Counted from the first letter of the stretch, positions 41,961-52,342 are shown. The stretch: DNA of 64,000 bases from Anaeromassilibacillus sp. An250 (GCF_002159845.1 NZ_NFJK01000001.1:1-64000), one strand, 5' to 3'. Numbers and translations: made by a program. Notes: a model not told the origin generated them from the letters alone.

Positions 41961-44900
41961 TCATTGGCCGAGCAAGATCGATTTTTTTATCAAAACAAGA
42001 TCCTGCACATTGATCTTTCCATCCGGCTTGACATCCGCGCTCAATGCTTGGAGAAGATTCAAAGAAGCATCCCCGAGGATGTAAGATTGGATTTGTTCGA
42101 TAGCCGCCTCACTTGGGCCGCCAGATCCATCCAAATCGCCTAGCACGGAAACCACATATTCCTTTCTGACTTCATTGTGAGCGACAACCTGTACCTTCAT
42201 CTGAGAAGCAACCATGCCACCGCCATCTAGGGCTTCTCCAGACGCATCAACTATTTGAATCGTTGCATCTTGTGCCTGGCAAGTCAATTCGGACAGGACA
42301 TCCTCTGCGGTCGTCTTCGCCGGGATGCCAGAAACAATGGCGTTTTCTGCATCTATCGCATAGGTTTTTGAGGCAATGCTATAATCCGTTTCTTCCGCCG
42401 GAGTCCCGTACACCTCAAATTCAAAGATGGACGATCCCCACTTCGTAGCCGCTTTGATGCTCTGCATCCGGATATAGCGTCCGGTAGCCTCGATTTCCCA
42501 CGTATGGGTGTTGCCATTGAGAGAACGCCCGACCACGTCCACCGGGGTGAACGTCTCATTGTCGTCCGAGACCTGGATCACGTATTCGCTCGCCTGTGCG
42601 GTCTCCCAGTAGATGACAGCCCGGTAGATAGCATAATCTGCGCCCAAGTCCACAGTCAGCCACGGCGTGTCAACGTCCCCATCCTGCCAGTAGCAGGACC
42701 AGCGGGTGCCCATATTGCCGTCGACCGCCCATTCCGGCGGCATATCGATGTAGGAGCTGGCATAGACGTCTTTTTCGAGTGCCAGATTGATCTCCTCCGG
42801 CTCCACAACTAGCGTGTAGGGGATCACGCTGGTGACCGGGTTTCCTCCAAATTCCGCAGCATCCATCAAAATGAGGAGCTCATACGTGCCGGCGGTTCCC
42901 GGTTCTGGCGTTCCGGAAATGGTCATACCGGAGCTGTCGGAAGTCATCGACAGGCCGGCCGGCAGTGCGCTGCTTCCTTCCGCCAGTTCGAATTTGTACT
43001 CATTGTTATACCCACCGGTCGCGGAAAAGCTCTGCTTGAACGCTTTTCCTTCCGATGCATTCAGCACTTGGAAGGCGGCAGGATCGGCGGTAAGCTGGCC
43101 TGCAATATACAGCGAATAGGTGCGATCGCAGGTACTGCCGCTCCCATCGGTTGCGCGGATGACGATGCGATACAGATTGGAAGACAACAGGGACGGTGTG
43201 CCGGAAAGGATTCCATCCTCTGAAAGAGTCATTCCATCTGGCAAAGAATCACTGTCTTCCGCCAAGGTATAGCGAACATCCCCTTCCCCATTGATCGAAG
43301 TCAACACCGTTTCATAGCTGGCGCCAACCCGTCCAGTTTCCAGGGAGCCGGTCGTGATCGCAAAGGCCTCTTCGTCCGGGTTTCCAACCTTCAACAGGAA
43401 AGTCTTGGTATCCTCGTAGCCGATGGAATCGGTCAATTTGACCTCGATTTCATAAACACCTTCGGCAGATTCCGGAACCGTCTGCTCCAAGAAGTCCTTT
43501 CCGGACAATCTTCCGCTCTTGATGGCGCCGTCGTGCAGGACGAAGCCCTCCGGCAGAGCGCTCACTTCCCAGGTATAGGGCTGGACGCCCCCGTCCGCCG
43601 ACAGCGCAAAGCTATAGAATTCGCCGGGAACGGCATCTTCGAGGGACTCCGTGGCAATCTGCGCCGTGCTCGAAATGGCGTCCAACTTATAGGACACCGT
43701 TCCGGTTTTGCTGCCGTCCTTGGAAACGACCGAAATGGTGATATCAAATACCCCGTCGCCAATATCGGTGCAGGTTCCGCGGATCGTGCCATCCTCGGAA
43801 AGGGTCAATCCAGTGGGAAGAGCATCCGTGGTGGTAAAAATCGCATCCACGGGATTTCCCTGCGCATCGCTTGCGGTGAGCTTCTGTTCGTAAGCTTCGT
43901 TCAGCACAACAACCGGCAGTTCTTCCGGAGCAATAGAAAGCTCGCCGTTCACCGTCAAGGTGAGCTGTTTGGTTGCCGAGGCGCCGGTATTATCCGTGAC
44001 CTGGAATTTAATGTCGTAGCTTCCCTCCGTCCCAGCGGCGGGAATGCCGGTTAACGCTCCGTTCGGCCGCAGCGTGATGCCCTCTGGCAATTGCGCCGGG
44101 GAATCCGCAGCAACCTGGAAGGAATAGCGCGAGCCTTTCCCTCCAGCGGCAATCAACGGGTTGACCTTGCTCTCCGAATATTCAAACCCGATCTTTGCAT
44201 CGGGCAAGGTTGTGGATTGAATCGACAGATTGCTTGCAAAATTGTGCTTTTCCGGCATGGAGGAAAGTGCACTCGATTGAATGGTGTTCAACAGGCGATA
44301 GGCGCTGCGCCGCATCTGATCCAGCGTCAGGCTGCCATCCGCCAAGCTCTCGCGGTATTTATTTGTAATCCAGTACCGGCTGTGGCCGCCCGGCATGTTC
44401 AAGTCATTGCCGGCCGCCAAAGCATGCCCTTCATGCGCAAGGACGTCATAGTCGCCCCAGTCGGTCACTACAAAGCCCTGGAAGCCCCATTCCCCGCGCA
44501 GAATATCGGTGAGAAGGCCTTCATTGGACGCGCAGTATTGTCCATTGATCTTATTAAAGGCGGACATGACATTCATGACCTTGCCGGTCTTTACAGCCAT
44601 CTCAAACGGTTTCAAATAGATCTCACGCAAGGTCCGTTCGGTGGCAATCACGTTGATGGCATCCCGGCTGGTGCCATTCTGTTCCGTGGTATCGTTGATG
44701 ACGCCGCGGCGGTAATACTCCTGGTCGTTTCCAGCAAAATGCTTTAAGCAGACTGTCACACCGCTTTCTGCCACACCTTCCGCAACGACCGATGCAACGA
44801 GGCCGGAAAGGATCGGGTCCTCCGAATAGTATTCGTTGCCGCGTCCTCCCAGAGGATTGCGGTGCAAGTTGATGCTCGGCGCCAGCCATACATCGACATT

Positions 44901-47900
44901 GATGTCCAGCATCGCCTTGCCCATCTCGACCGCGAACTCCCGCAGAAGTTCCTTGTTCCAGATGCAGGCCATCGCCGCTGCGCGCGGCCAGCCGATGTTT
45001 TTATCGCGGACGCCTGGGATCGCACTATAACCAATTCCAGCCGAACCATCGGCAAAGGTGATGGACGGGATGGAAAAGCGCTCGATGTTGCGGGTCTGTC
45101 CTGCGCCGCCAACGCCGGAAGCCTTGGAAGCAAAATTCTCCGGGATGCCGCTGTCGTCCGAATAGCCCACACCATCGTCTTTGCGGTAGTTGCCGCCGGA
45201 CAGGAAGGTGATGAGCTCATCCTCGGTCATCTGCGCGACAAAGTCCTCCAGAGAAATATCCCCGGACTGCACTTCGGAGAATTTATGGACCGGTTCATCC
45301 TCCGGAAGCTCACGGAAGCTTGGTTCCGTGACTGTGGGGGCTTCCAGGCTTACCTCCACATCGTCTGCGGTGACGGTAAACGCTTCTGCCTCTGCCTTCT
45401 GCATCTCTTCCGCTTCGCCGTCATACGTGATGGGGGTCGCCCCCTCTTTTGTCAATGCTTTTTCTTCAAACAACGCCTTTGCATCGTCGGACATGACCAA
45501 TTGATTGGTCAACTGTTCGACAACGATGGTATCCTCGATTGTAAACGCGCCTGCGATATGGGTATCCCGCGAAGAGGAACCGACGCGCAAATAGTAGGTG
45601 CCGGGCTCGAGGATATAGGCAGCACGTTCCTCATCATAAGAGGCAAGGTCTTTCAGCGGGACATCGATGGAGATCCGCTGGGATTCGCCGGCCGCAAGCT
45701 CTTCGCTCTTTTCGTAATCGACCAGCTTCTGATAGGGCTGTTCCAGTTTCCCGTCTGGAATGGACACGTAGACCTCCATTACCTCTTTGCCGGGGACAAT
45801 GGACGGGTCCTCCGTAACGTTTTCAATGGTTGCGCTGACGGTGATGCTCTTGTCCGCAGCGTTCAAGCCGACGTCCATATCCTCAAAGGCAAAATCCGAA
45901 TAGGAAAGCCCGCTTCCGAAGGGATAGAGCACCTCTTTGCCAAAGGTATCGAAGTAACGGTAGCCGACATAAATATTTTCCAGATAGGGGCTGATCGGGT
46001 CCTCATCGCCAAACGCAGTATGGTTGGCTTCGCCATCCAGACCCATCTCCGAATATGTAATGTAGCCAAAGGTATCCGCTGTAGGATGTTCGTCATAAGT
46101 CTCGACAATGGTATCCGCAAGCTTGGCGCTCGGGTTCTCTTTGCCAAAAACGAGGTCCGCCATGGCGTACCCATTCTGGGAACCGCTTGCATAGGAGATC
46201 ATGACGGCATCCACGCCGTATTCCTTTACCCACGACATTTCGATCGGCCCATTGATGCTGAGAATGGCGACAATCCGATCGAATTTATCCGAAACCTGTT
46301 CCAGAAGCACCCGCTCGGATGCGTTCAAGTTCCAGTCGCCCGGTTGCTCGATGCGGTCCATCTCTTCTGCGCCGGTAGTACGGGTGATGTAGACGATGGC
46401 GACATCGCTCTCTTGCGCAGCCCTTGCGACGATTCCGTCGTCGGTGATTTCCCCGTTATCCAACTTGACGTCGGGCGTATTGACCCCTGCGGCGTGCGAC
46501 CAGCTTGTCCCGGAATACAAAGGGGTACCCCATTCGTCCGGATATTCTGTGCTGGTATCCCAGCCATGGTCGATATCCCGGTTGGAATGGACGCGCTCTT
46601 CGTAATACTCCAAAAGCTCCTGATACGGTTCGATCCCCAGTTCATACAGCCCATCAATAAAGTTGGAGGTGTATTCCCCGTTGGCCGCTCCTGAACCGGA
46701 ACCGCCGGTGGCCGGCGCCAGCTGTCCGCTTCCGAATACCGCGATTTTGGTGTCCTCAGAGAGCGGCAGGACGCCGTCGTTTTGGGCAAGGACGATGCTT
46801 TCCGTTTCCATCTGACGGGCAAGCTCCTGCTCACGGGAAACCGTTTCTTCCGGGATCACCGGGAGCGTCTCGTCATTTCCGAGAACGATATAGTCGATGT
46901 TCGCCGGATTGCTCGGGACAATTTTAATTGTTGCGCCATCCGGGATGTCGATGCGGCCGGAAACGATATTGCTCGTATTCATATACCAGTCGCTGGTCGA
47001 CGTAAATGCGAGCTGGCGCGCGGTTTTGGAATCATTGATATAGAGGTCGAAGGTTCCAGTATACCCTTTGGAAGCATACCGAATCGCAATGGAAGTCTTA
47101 TCTTCACCGGTATTGTTTTCCAAAATCAAACCTTTGCGCTCGCCGCTGTCAAAGTGGTCGTAATACGCGCCACCGCTGGCATATTCGTCATCGGTCGCGG
47201 GGGCCTGGTCGATTCGATTGCCACCGCGATCCACCATGTAGCCCGTCTCCGCCTCAATCAAGACAAAGTCATCCTCATTGGGAATGGCAGGAAGATCGGT
47301 CTCGGTTCCCAAGACAATATAGTCGATGTTGGCAGGACGGCTGGGGACAATTCGAATGGTTGCACCAGCAGGGATTTCAATGCAGCCGGATGCTTCCCTT
47401 CCAGTGTTCATATACCAACCGCCCGTAGCGCTGAAAGAAAGCTGGTAAGCGCTTTCCTCATCGTTGATATAAATGGCAAAGGTTCCCTGGTTATTGAAAG
47501 AAGCATATTTGATGGAAAGCGACGTTTTGGCGGTGCTGGTCACATTTTCCAGCACGAGCCCTTTCTCTTCGCCTTCATCAAAATGGCCGTAATAGGCGCC
47601 GCCGCTGGCATATTGGTCGTCTGTAGCAGGCGCTTGATCAATTTGATTGCCGTTGCGGTCGACCATATACCCTGTTTCCGCTTCGATCAACTCGGAGTCC
47701 GCCGCCCGGCTCCCCAACGTTATGTAATCAATATTGGCGGGCCGGCTGGGGACAATCTTAATGGTTGCACCGGCCGGAATTTCTATGTTCGCAGAAACCT
47801 CTCTCCCGGTGTCCATATACCAGTCACCCGTAGCGATAAATGCTAGTTGGTACGCCTCCTCGGACGCATTGATATAAATATCGAAGGTCCCTTGGTTATA

Positions 47901-48194
47901 AGAAGCATACTTGATGGAAAGCGATGTTGCATCCGTCTCGGATACATTTTCCAGGATAAGCCCTCTGCCAGCACCGTCATCAAAATGACCATAGTACGCC
48001 CCTCCGCTGGCATGTTGATCATCCGTTGCAGGTGCCTGATCGAGCTTCTCGCCGTCGCGGTCCACCATATAGCCCGTCTCCGCTTCAATCTTAAAGGAAA
48101 TATCCTGTGCAAAGGATACGAAAGAAGCTGGAAGGGTGCTGGTGGCTATGGCAATTGCGAGTATGGAGCTGATAAATTTTTTCCACCTTTTCAT
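41961..48194 (-). CDS. Secreted multidomain GH3 glycoside hydrolase with CBMs, Ig-like repeats, F5/8C and dockerin
   Basis: 2077 residues. Signal peptide at 1-30. Three near-identical CBM6/35-like modules (about 34-160, 168-300, 312-445), each with IEAETGYMVDR and NIDYI.LG. GH3 follows in reversed order: the alpha/beta C-terminal domain and fibronectin-like domain first (about 455-900), then the TIM barrel (about 985-1345) with nucleophile Asp near 1243 in GFVVTDWGDYD. Next are about five putative-Ig (He_PIG) repeats (1345-1800), a discoidin/F5-8C module (1801-1935) and a C-terminal dockerin-like pair (about 2011-2077; ADVKPDGKINVQDLVLIKKS is the good repeat). Likely a beta-glucosidase or xylosidase acting on plant or mucin glycans outside the cell. 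Confidence 0.92.
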   Translation of the reverse strand: MKRWKKFISSILAIAIATSTLPASFVSFAQDISFKIEAETGYMVDRDGEKLDQAPATDDQHASGGAYYGHFDDGAGRGLILENVSETDATSLSIKYASYNQGTFDIYINASEEAYQLAFIATGDWYMDTGREVSANIEIPAGATIKIVPSRPANIDYITLGSRAADSELIEAETGYMVDRNGNQIDQAPATDDQYASGGAYYGHFDEGEEKGLVLENVTSTAKTSLSIKYASFNNQGTFAIYINDEESAYQLSFSATGGWYMNTGREASGCIEIPAGATIRIVPSRPANIDYIVLGTETDLPAIPNEDDFVLIEAETGYMVDRGGNRIDQAPATDDEYASGGAYYDHFDSGERKGLILENNTGEDKTSIAIRYASKGYTGTFDLYINDSKTARQLAFTSTSDWYMNTSNIVSGRIDIPDGATIKIVPSNPANIDYIVLGNDETLPVIPEETVSREQELARQMETESIVLAQNDGVLPLSEDTKIAVFGSGQLAPATGGSGSGAANGEYTSNFIDGLYELGIEPYQELLEYYEERVHSNRDIDHGWDTSTEYPDEWGTPLYSGTSWSHAAGVNTPDVKLDNGEITDDGIVARAAQESDVAIVYITRTTGAEEMDRIEQPGDWNLNASERVLLEQVSDKFDRIVAILSINGPIEMSWVKEYGVDAVMISYASGSQNGYAMADLVFGKENPSAKLADTIVETYDEHPTADTFGYITYSEMGLDGEANHTAFGDEDPISPYLENIYVGYRYFDTFGKEVLYPFGSGLSYSDFAFEDMDVGLNAADKSITVSATIENVTEDPSIVPGKEVMEVYVSIPDGKLEQPYQKLVDYEKSEELAAGESQRISIDVPLKDLASYDEERAAYILEPGTYYLRVGSSSRDTHIAGAFTIEDTIVVEQLTNQLVMSDDAKALFEEKALTKEGATPITYDGEAEEMQKAEAEAFTVTADDVEVSLEAPTVTEPSFRELPEDEPVHKFSEVQSGDISLEDFVAQMTEDELITFLSGGNYRKDDGVGYSDDSGIPENFASKASGVGGAGQTRNIERFSIPSITFADGSAGIGYSAIPGVRDKNIGWPRAAAMACIWNKELLREFAVEMGKAMLDINVDVWLAPSINLHRNPLGGRGNEYYSEDPILSGLVASVVAEGVAESGVTVCLKHFAGNDQEYYRRGVINDTTEQNGTSRDAINVIATERTLREIYLKPFEMAVKTGKVMNVMSAFNKINGQYCASNEGLLTDILRGEWGFQGFVVTDWGDYDVLAHEGHALAAGNDLNMPGGHSRYWITNKYRESLADGSLTLDQMRRSAYRLLNTIQSSALSSMPEKHNFASNLSIQSTTLPDAKIGFEYSESKVNPLIAAGGKGSRYSFQVAADSPAQLPEGITLRPNGALTGIPAAGTEGSYDIKFQVTDNTGASATKQLTLTVNGELSIAPEELPVVVLNEAYEQKLTASDAQGNPVDAIFTTTDALPTGLTLSEDGTIRGTCTDIGDGVFDITISVVSKDGSKTGTVSYKLDAISSTAQIATESLEDAVPGEFYSFALSADGGVQPYTWEVSALPEGFVLHDGAIKSGRLSGKDFLEQTVPESAEGVYEIEVKLTDSIGYEDTKTFLLKVGNPDEEAFAITTGSLETGRVGASYETVLTSINGEGDVRYTLAEDSDSLPDGMTLSEDGILSGTPSLLSSNLYRIVIRATDGSGSTCDRTYSLYIAGQLTADPAAFQVLNASEGKAFKQSFSATGGYNNEYKFELAEGSSALPAGLSMTSDSSGMTISGTPEPGTAGTYELLILMDAAEFGGNPVTSVIPYTLVVEPEEINLALEKDVYASSYIDMPPEWAVDGNMGTRWSCYWQDGDVDTPWLTVDLGADYAIYRAVIYWETAQASEYVIQVSDDNETFTPVDVVGRSLNGNTHTWEIEATGRYIRMQSIKAATKWGSSIFEFEVYGTPAEETDYSIASKTYAIDAENAIVSGIPAKTTAEDVLSELTCQAQDATIQIVDASGEALDGGGMVASQMKVQVVAHNEVRKEYVVSVLGDLDGSGGPSEAAIEQIQSYILGDASLNLLQALSADVKPDGKINVQDLVLIKKSILLGQ

Positions 48195-48538
48195 ACAATT
48201 TCCCCTTTCTTCTTAAAAATTCGCAAAGTTGAGATCCCAAGTACCTCCTTTCTTTTGAGACCTCGTAAAAAATATTTTACCAGCTTTTCATACAGTTAAA
48301 CATTAACATATTATAGTAAAACAGTCAATAATTATAATTATTTCATTACATTTATAAATCTGAATTCCTATTATCCCATTATCTTTTGCTGGATTCCTAT
48401 TTACTTTTTGAACCTCCCTTTACAAAATATCCAACAGGAAATATCACTTTTATGATAGATTTTATACTGGATTCCATACGGGGAAATATGATAAAATCGG
48501 ATCGTAATCTTGAAATTATTGATAAAAGAAGGGATTCT
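48195..48538. promoter_or_regulatory. AT-rich divergent promoter region
   Basis: Between the GH3 gene (minus) and the thioesterase (plus). Contains the ribosome site of the GH3 gene (aaaggggaaa before the ATG on the minus strand) and AT-rich DNA suited to promoters; no gene. A possible plus promoter lies near 48451-48490. Confidence 0.5.
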
Positions 48539-48958
48539 ATGATTAGCAAAAGCCAAGTGGTCGTCCGTTATGCGGAAACGGACCAGATGGGCATTGTACA
48601 CCATTCCAATTATCCGGTTTGGTATGAAATCGGCCGGACGGACCTCATTAAAGAGACGGGCATCACGTATTCGGAATTGGAGCGCATGGGGGTAATGACG
48701 CCGCTTGTGGAACTCAGCTGCCGGTACATCGGAGTCGCCCGCTATGAGGACGTCTTGACGGTCGAAACATCCATCGCCGAATTGACCCCATCCAGAATCC
48801 GTTTTGCCTACCGCGTCTTCAAGCAGGGCGAGGACAAGCCGATCAATACCGGCTCCACCCTCCACGCTTGGGTCAACGCCAAAACGTTCCGTCCCATGAG
48901 TATGAAAAAACATTTTCCAGAGCTTTATCAAAAGATGGAAGCCATCAAAGAACCATAA
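48539..48958 (+). CDS. Acyl-CoA thioesterase, YbgC/FadM (4HBT) family
   Basis: 139 residues, hot-dog fold. VVVRYAETDQMGIVHHSNYP holds the catalytic Asp; VWYEIGRTDLIKETGITYSE and PLVELSCRYIGVARYED follow as in the family. Hydrolyses acyl-CoA thioesters. ATG 48539 with aaggg 5 bases upstream; longer in-frame readings begin in non-homologous DNA. Terminated by the hairpin at 48981. Confidence 0.92.
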   Translation: MISKSQVVVRYAETDQMGIVHHSNYPVWYEIGRTDLIKETGITYSELERMGVMTPLVELSCRYIGVARYEDVLTVETSIAELTPSRIRFAYRVFKQGEDKPINTGSTLHAWVNAKTFRPMSMKKHFPELYQKMEAIKEP

Positions 48959-48980
48959 AACTGTCCAATTTAAAAAGTTT

Positions 48981-49025
48981 GGCCCTCCCTTCGTGGACGA
49001 TTTCCACAGAAGAGAGGGCCTTTTT
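48981..49025. terminator. Intrinsic terminator, thioesterase gene
   Basis: ggccctc/gagggcc outer stem with inner tcgtgga/tccacaga pairing, then ttttt. It also lies downstream of spo0A on the minus strand. Confidence 0.85.
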
Positions 49026-49062
49026 GAATACAACTTATCCCCAAAAAGCGAGTATTCGCAAC

Positions 49063-49821
49063 TTAGCTGGCAGATTTCATATGCAGGCGTAGACGGTCGC
49101 TGATCATTGCGATAAATTCCGAATTGGTTGGCTTCCCGCGCGTGTTGTGGATGGTATAGCCGAAATAGCTGTTGAGAATATCGACGTCTCCGCGATCCCA
49201 TGCAACCTCGATCGCATGGCGAATGGCGCGTTCTACGCGGGAGCTGGTCGTGTCGTATTTCTTTGCAACACTTGGATAGAGCTGCTTCGTCACCGCATTG
49301 ATAATTTCCGGTGTTTCAATTGCCATGATAATGGAGTCACGCAGGTAATGGTATCCTTTGATGTGGGCGGGAACGCCGATCTGGTGCAGAATTTCCGTGA
49401 CTTGGATTTCCAAAGATGGCTCCGATTCCGGTTGAAGGGCACCTTCCGTCAAACCAACAATCTGAACGATGCGTTCTGCAAGTTCCGATGCATTAAACGG
49501 AGAAACCGCAAAATACGCAGCGCCGGAGGTCATCACTTCACGCTCTAAAGTCGGGCTGGTAAAATTGGAAATTATTACAAATAATGGCTTTTGATGTCCC
49601 AATTTGTCCGCCGCATGCATCACACCGATGCCGTCCAGACGGGGCATGAAGAGATCGGCAAGGACCACATCGGGGTGGATTGCTTCGATTTTCTCCAGCA
49701 ATTTTACGCCATCTTTTTGCGTATAAATCAATTCCATCCCGGAATCCTCCAGAACTTGGCCGCATTCTTGCTGAAATTCTACACTGTCATTTGAAACCAA
49801 TACCTTTAACCGCTTTTCCAT
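49063..49821 (-). CDS. spo0A: Sporulation master regulator Spo0A
   Basis: 252 residues. Receiver domain with phospho-acceptor Asp56 (VVLADLFMPRLDG), Thr/Ser and Lys in the usual places; DNA-binding C-terminal domain (about 145-252) with ITEILHQIGVPAHIKGYHYL, TTSSRVERAIRHAIEVAW and the 0A-box recognition helix TNSEFIAMISDRLRL. Activated by phosphorylation at the start of sporulation. Lies after spoIVB on the same strand, the classic order. Proof that the organism is of a spore-forming lineage. Confidence 0.98.
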   Translation of the reverse strand: MEKRLKVLVSNDSVEFQQECGQVLEDSGMELIYTQKDGVKLLEKIEAIHPDVVLADLFMPRLDGIGVMHAADKLGHQKPLFVIISNFTSPTLEREVMTSGAAYFAVSPFNASELAERIVQIVGLTEGALQPESEPSLEIQVTEILHQIGVPAHIKGYHYLRDSIIMAIETPEIINAVTKQLYPSVAKKYDTTSSRVERAIRHAIEVAWDRGDVDILNSYFGYTIHNTRGKPTNSEFIAMISDRLRLHMKSAS

Positions 49822-49938
49822 ACGAAATCCCCCTAATAGATTGATTGTGCTGATATAATACCATATATTGGTAAAATTGGCAATAGCTTGTAAAAATATT
49901 TTTCTTATTAGGGGGAAATATACTCTGGAAACATTCGT

Positions 49939-51204
49939 TTACGCAGCAGTTGTTTCTACCTCTCCCAACACGCTCTGACAGGTGCCGAGCATGTTCTCTG
50001 CAAAAATCCCATATCCGCGTGTCGGATCATTGACAAATACATGGGTAACGGCGCCCACCAATTTGCCATCTTGGACGATCGGGCTTCCGCTCATCCCCTG
50101 CACAATGCCTCCGGTGGTGCTCAAAAGGGTGGGGTCCGTAATCCGGAGGACCATATTTTTGCTGCTTTCCGTATGGTGATAACTAATTTTTTCGATCACA
50201 GCATCGTAAAACTGCGGCTCGCCGCCGTCCACAGTGGTCAAAATCTGCGCGGCCCCGGCCTGAACTTCCTGCTTCATGGCAACGCAGACCGTATCCCCGG
50301 CCAGCTTTTGTTCTTCCACAGCGCCGCTATTCAATTGCCCGTAGACCCCCTGATTGAGATTGGCGTGCAGTGTCCCCATGGGGACATCCGTATTGAAATA
50401 CCCGCGCAGCTCTCCTGGGGCGCCCTTTTGTCCCTTAACCACGCCATTGATGGTAACAGGTACGATCTCCCCGTTGCGCAGGGGCATCAGCTCGGTGGTA
50501 TCCGTATCGCAGATTCCATGGCCAAGTCCTGCAAACTCCTGCGTGGAGGGATCGTAAAAGGTCAGCGTACCAATTCCCGCCGTGCTGTCGCGGACCCAAA
50601 GGCCTGCCTTATAGGTCCCATCTACTTTGGAGCGGACTGGAAGAAGCGTCGTCTCCATAGATTCCTGCTCGCGCAGAAAAGCAATTTTCACAGGCTTTCC
50701 CGCGCTCTTTTCCATCGCCTGTGCGATTTCTTCGTTTCGGTTAACCGGATGCCCATTCAGAGCGGTGATGATGTCGCCCGCTTCCAATCCGGCGTCCGTC
50801 CCGGGATTCGCCGTTCCATCTTCCCCTTGGATATCTGCCACGCCGACAACCATCACACCATTGGTAAACATCTTGATCCCAAACGGTGTGCCGCAAAGCG
50901 CTACTTCCCGATCTTCCACCACCTTTACGTCCACGGTTTTAACCGGAACCGTGTGAAAGAGCATTAACTCCGCACGATAGGTCTCGTTCGACGAAGTCGC
51001 TGTCCCCGCTGGCAAATCGCCTTCATTGTAAGGGTCTTCCAGGGAAATCCACTGTGAATCCCACTGCAATTGGTTTCCTCGTTTCACATAATATTCGTTC
51101 GGGGTAAAATAACGCGCAACGCCGACCATACTCACCAAAAGACCGGTTGTCACGGTCAGCGCAAAAACCAGATATTTCCCATAATGTTTCCTTGACGGTC
51201 TCAT
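49939..51204 (-). CDS. spoIVB: SpoIVB serine peptidase (S55)
   Basis: Protease secreted from the forespore that triggers sigma-K processing. 421 residues: N-terminal membrane helix (YLVFALTVTTGLLVSMVGVA), PDZ domain (about 115-195, VADIQGEDG ... GLEAGDIITALNGHPV), and the S55 peptidase domain with GLGHGICD and catalytic Ser in IVQGMSGSPIVQDGKLVGAV. ATG 51204 has aaggaggt 7 bases upstream; a GTG 9 bases earlier is rejected. 117 bases upstream of spo0A. Confidence 0.97.
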   Translation of the reverse strand: MRPSRKHYGKYLVFALTVTTGLLVSMVGVARYFTPNEYYVKRGNQLQWDSQWISLEDPYNEGDLPAGTATSSNETYRAELMLFHTVPVKTVDVKVVEDREVALCGTPFGIKMFTNGVMVVGVADIQGEDGTANPGTDAGLEAGDIITALNGHPVNRNEEIAQAMEKSAGKPVKIAFLREQESMETTLLPVRSKVDGTYKAGLWVRDSTAGIGTLTFYDPSTQEFAGLGHGICDTDTTELMPLRNGEIVPVTINGVVKGQKGAPGELRGYFNTDVPMGTLHANLNQGVYGQLNSGAVEEQKLAGDTVCVAMKQEVQAGAAQILTTVDGGEPQFYDAVIEKISYHHTESSKNMVLRITDPTLLSTTGGIVQGMSGSPIVQDGKLVGAVTHVFVNDPTRGYGIFAENMLGTCQSVLGEVETTAA

Positions 51205-51394
51205 TGGTCTCACCTCCTTCGACGCCGCCTGCCGGCTCTTATCCGAACCGGCATCTCTTACTTTGCCTCGCTGCGTGAAAGATATGTTAGCAATATTCTT
51301 TTATTCCGTCACAATTTGGCAAAGCGGCGCAGGTTTACGGCATTCTCAGGAGGTTTTTGGGTGGGATTGGTTTTGCGGGAAAGAGAAGGTACAT

Positions 51395-51441
51395 CAAAAA
51401 TCCCTGCCATTTTACAGGAATTTCTGTAAAATGGCAGGGAT
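51395..51441 (-). terminator. Intrinsic terminator of the aldose epimerase gene
   Basis: 17-base stem (tccctgccattttacag and complement) followed on the minus strand by ttttt. Located just downstream of the gene ending at 51464. Confidence 0.9.
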
Positions 51442-51463
51442 AATCTATCCAAATTTCAAATTT

Positions 51464-52342
51464 TTATAAAAGCTTGACCGTAAAGGTGAAGACTTTACTC
51501 TCTCCCGGCTCCAATACGTTTAGATACCGTTTATGGGTAAACACGTCGTCCTCATCCTTGGCCGTCGCGCATCCCGCCCAGGGCTCCAGCGCAACAAGCG
51601 GCGCCTCCCCCAACGGCGACCAGATGCCCAACATCGGATAGCCAGCGAAATCCATCTCTACTCCCCGGCCCGAAACACGGCTGACCACCTTCACCTTGGT
51701 GGATTGAAGCGCATCAAATACCAGCGCGTCGTTGACAAACAAATCGTGCCGCAGGGAGATCTCCCGCTCCCCGCGCAGAACCGTATGGCGCTTATTGAAG
51801 TCGATCAAACCTGTCTGGATGTCAATGGTCGGGCAATCGGCCGTCTCCTCTTTTTCGAACAGGATGCGGTAATCCTCAAAGCGCTCCCCCGGAACCAGCG
51901 GGCAACGGAATCCCGGATGGCCGCCGATCCCAAACGGCAGCTCCTCATCCCCCCGGTTAAACACCGCAAATTCCGTTGTAAGTCCGTTTTCGATCAACCG
52001 GTAAGTGACCCGCAGTTCAAAGACAAACGGATATAGCTTTCTTGTCTCCTCTGAGTCTTTGAGGGAATACGCAATAAAATTTGCGCCGGAATCCAACACC
52101 GAGTGCTCCAGATTGCGGGCAAACCCATGGCGCTTCAGCGCATAGGGCTTTCCATTGATAATCGTTGTCCCACCGCGTACGTTTCCCACGGTAGGAAACA
52201 GCACCGGCGCGCGGCTGCTCCAAAATGCAGGGTTCCCCTGCCAGAGGTATTCCGTCCCCTCCGCATTTTTGAGGCTCATCAGCTGGGCACCCAGGGACTC
52301 GATCTCTGCACTGGCCGTTTTGTTTTGAATCTTTGTGCGCAT
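51464..52342 (-). CDS. Aldose 1-epimerase family protein
   Basis: 292 residues, galactose mutarotase fold: ESLGAQLMSLKNAEGTEYLW, FWSSRAPVLFPTVGNVRGGT, LKRHGFARNLEHSV with the conserved His, PFGIGGHPGFRCPL with the second His, and EPWAGCATAKDEDD near the end. The family interconverts sugar anomers; the YeaD-like or LacX-like subgroup fits best. ATG 52342 with aaggaag upstream. Confidence 0.93.
   Translation of the reverse strand: MRTKIQNKTASAEIESLGAQLMSLKNAEGTEYLWQGNPAFWSSRAPVLFPTVGNVRGGTTIINGKPYALKRHGFARNLEHSVLDSGANFIAYSLKDSEETRKLYPFVFELRVTYRLIENGLTTEFAVFNRGDEELPFGIGGHPGFRCPLVPGERFEDYRILFEKEETADCPTIDIQTGLIDFNKRHTVLRGEREISLRHDLFVNDALVFDALQSTKVKVVSRVSGRGVEMDFAGYPMLGIWSPLGEAPLVALEPWAGCATAKDEDDVFTHKRYLNVLEPGESKVFTFTVKLL

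Noticed and set aside
44862-46694. 610-codon plus-strand frame opposite the GH3 gene
   Set aside because: Shadow of a GC-rich coding region; the minus strand carries the clear GH3 domains.
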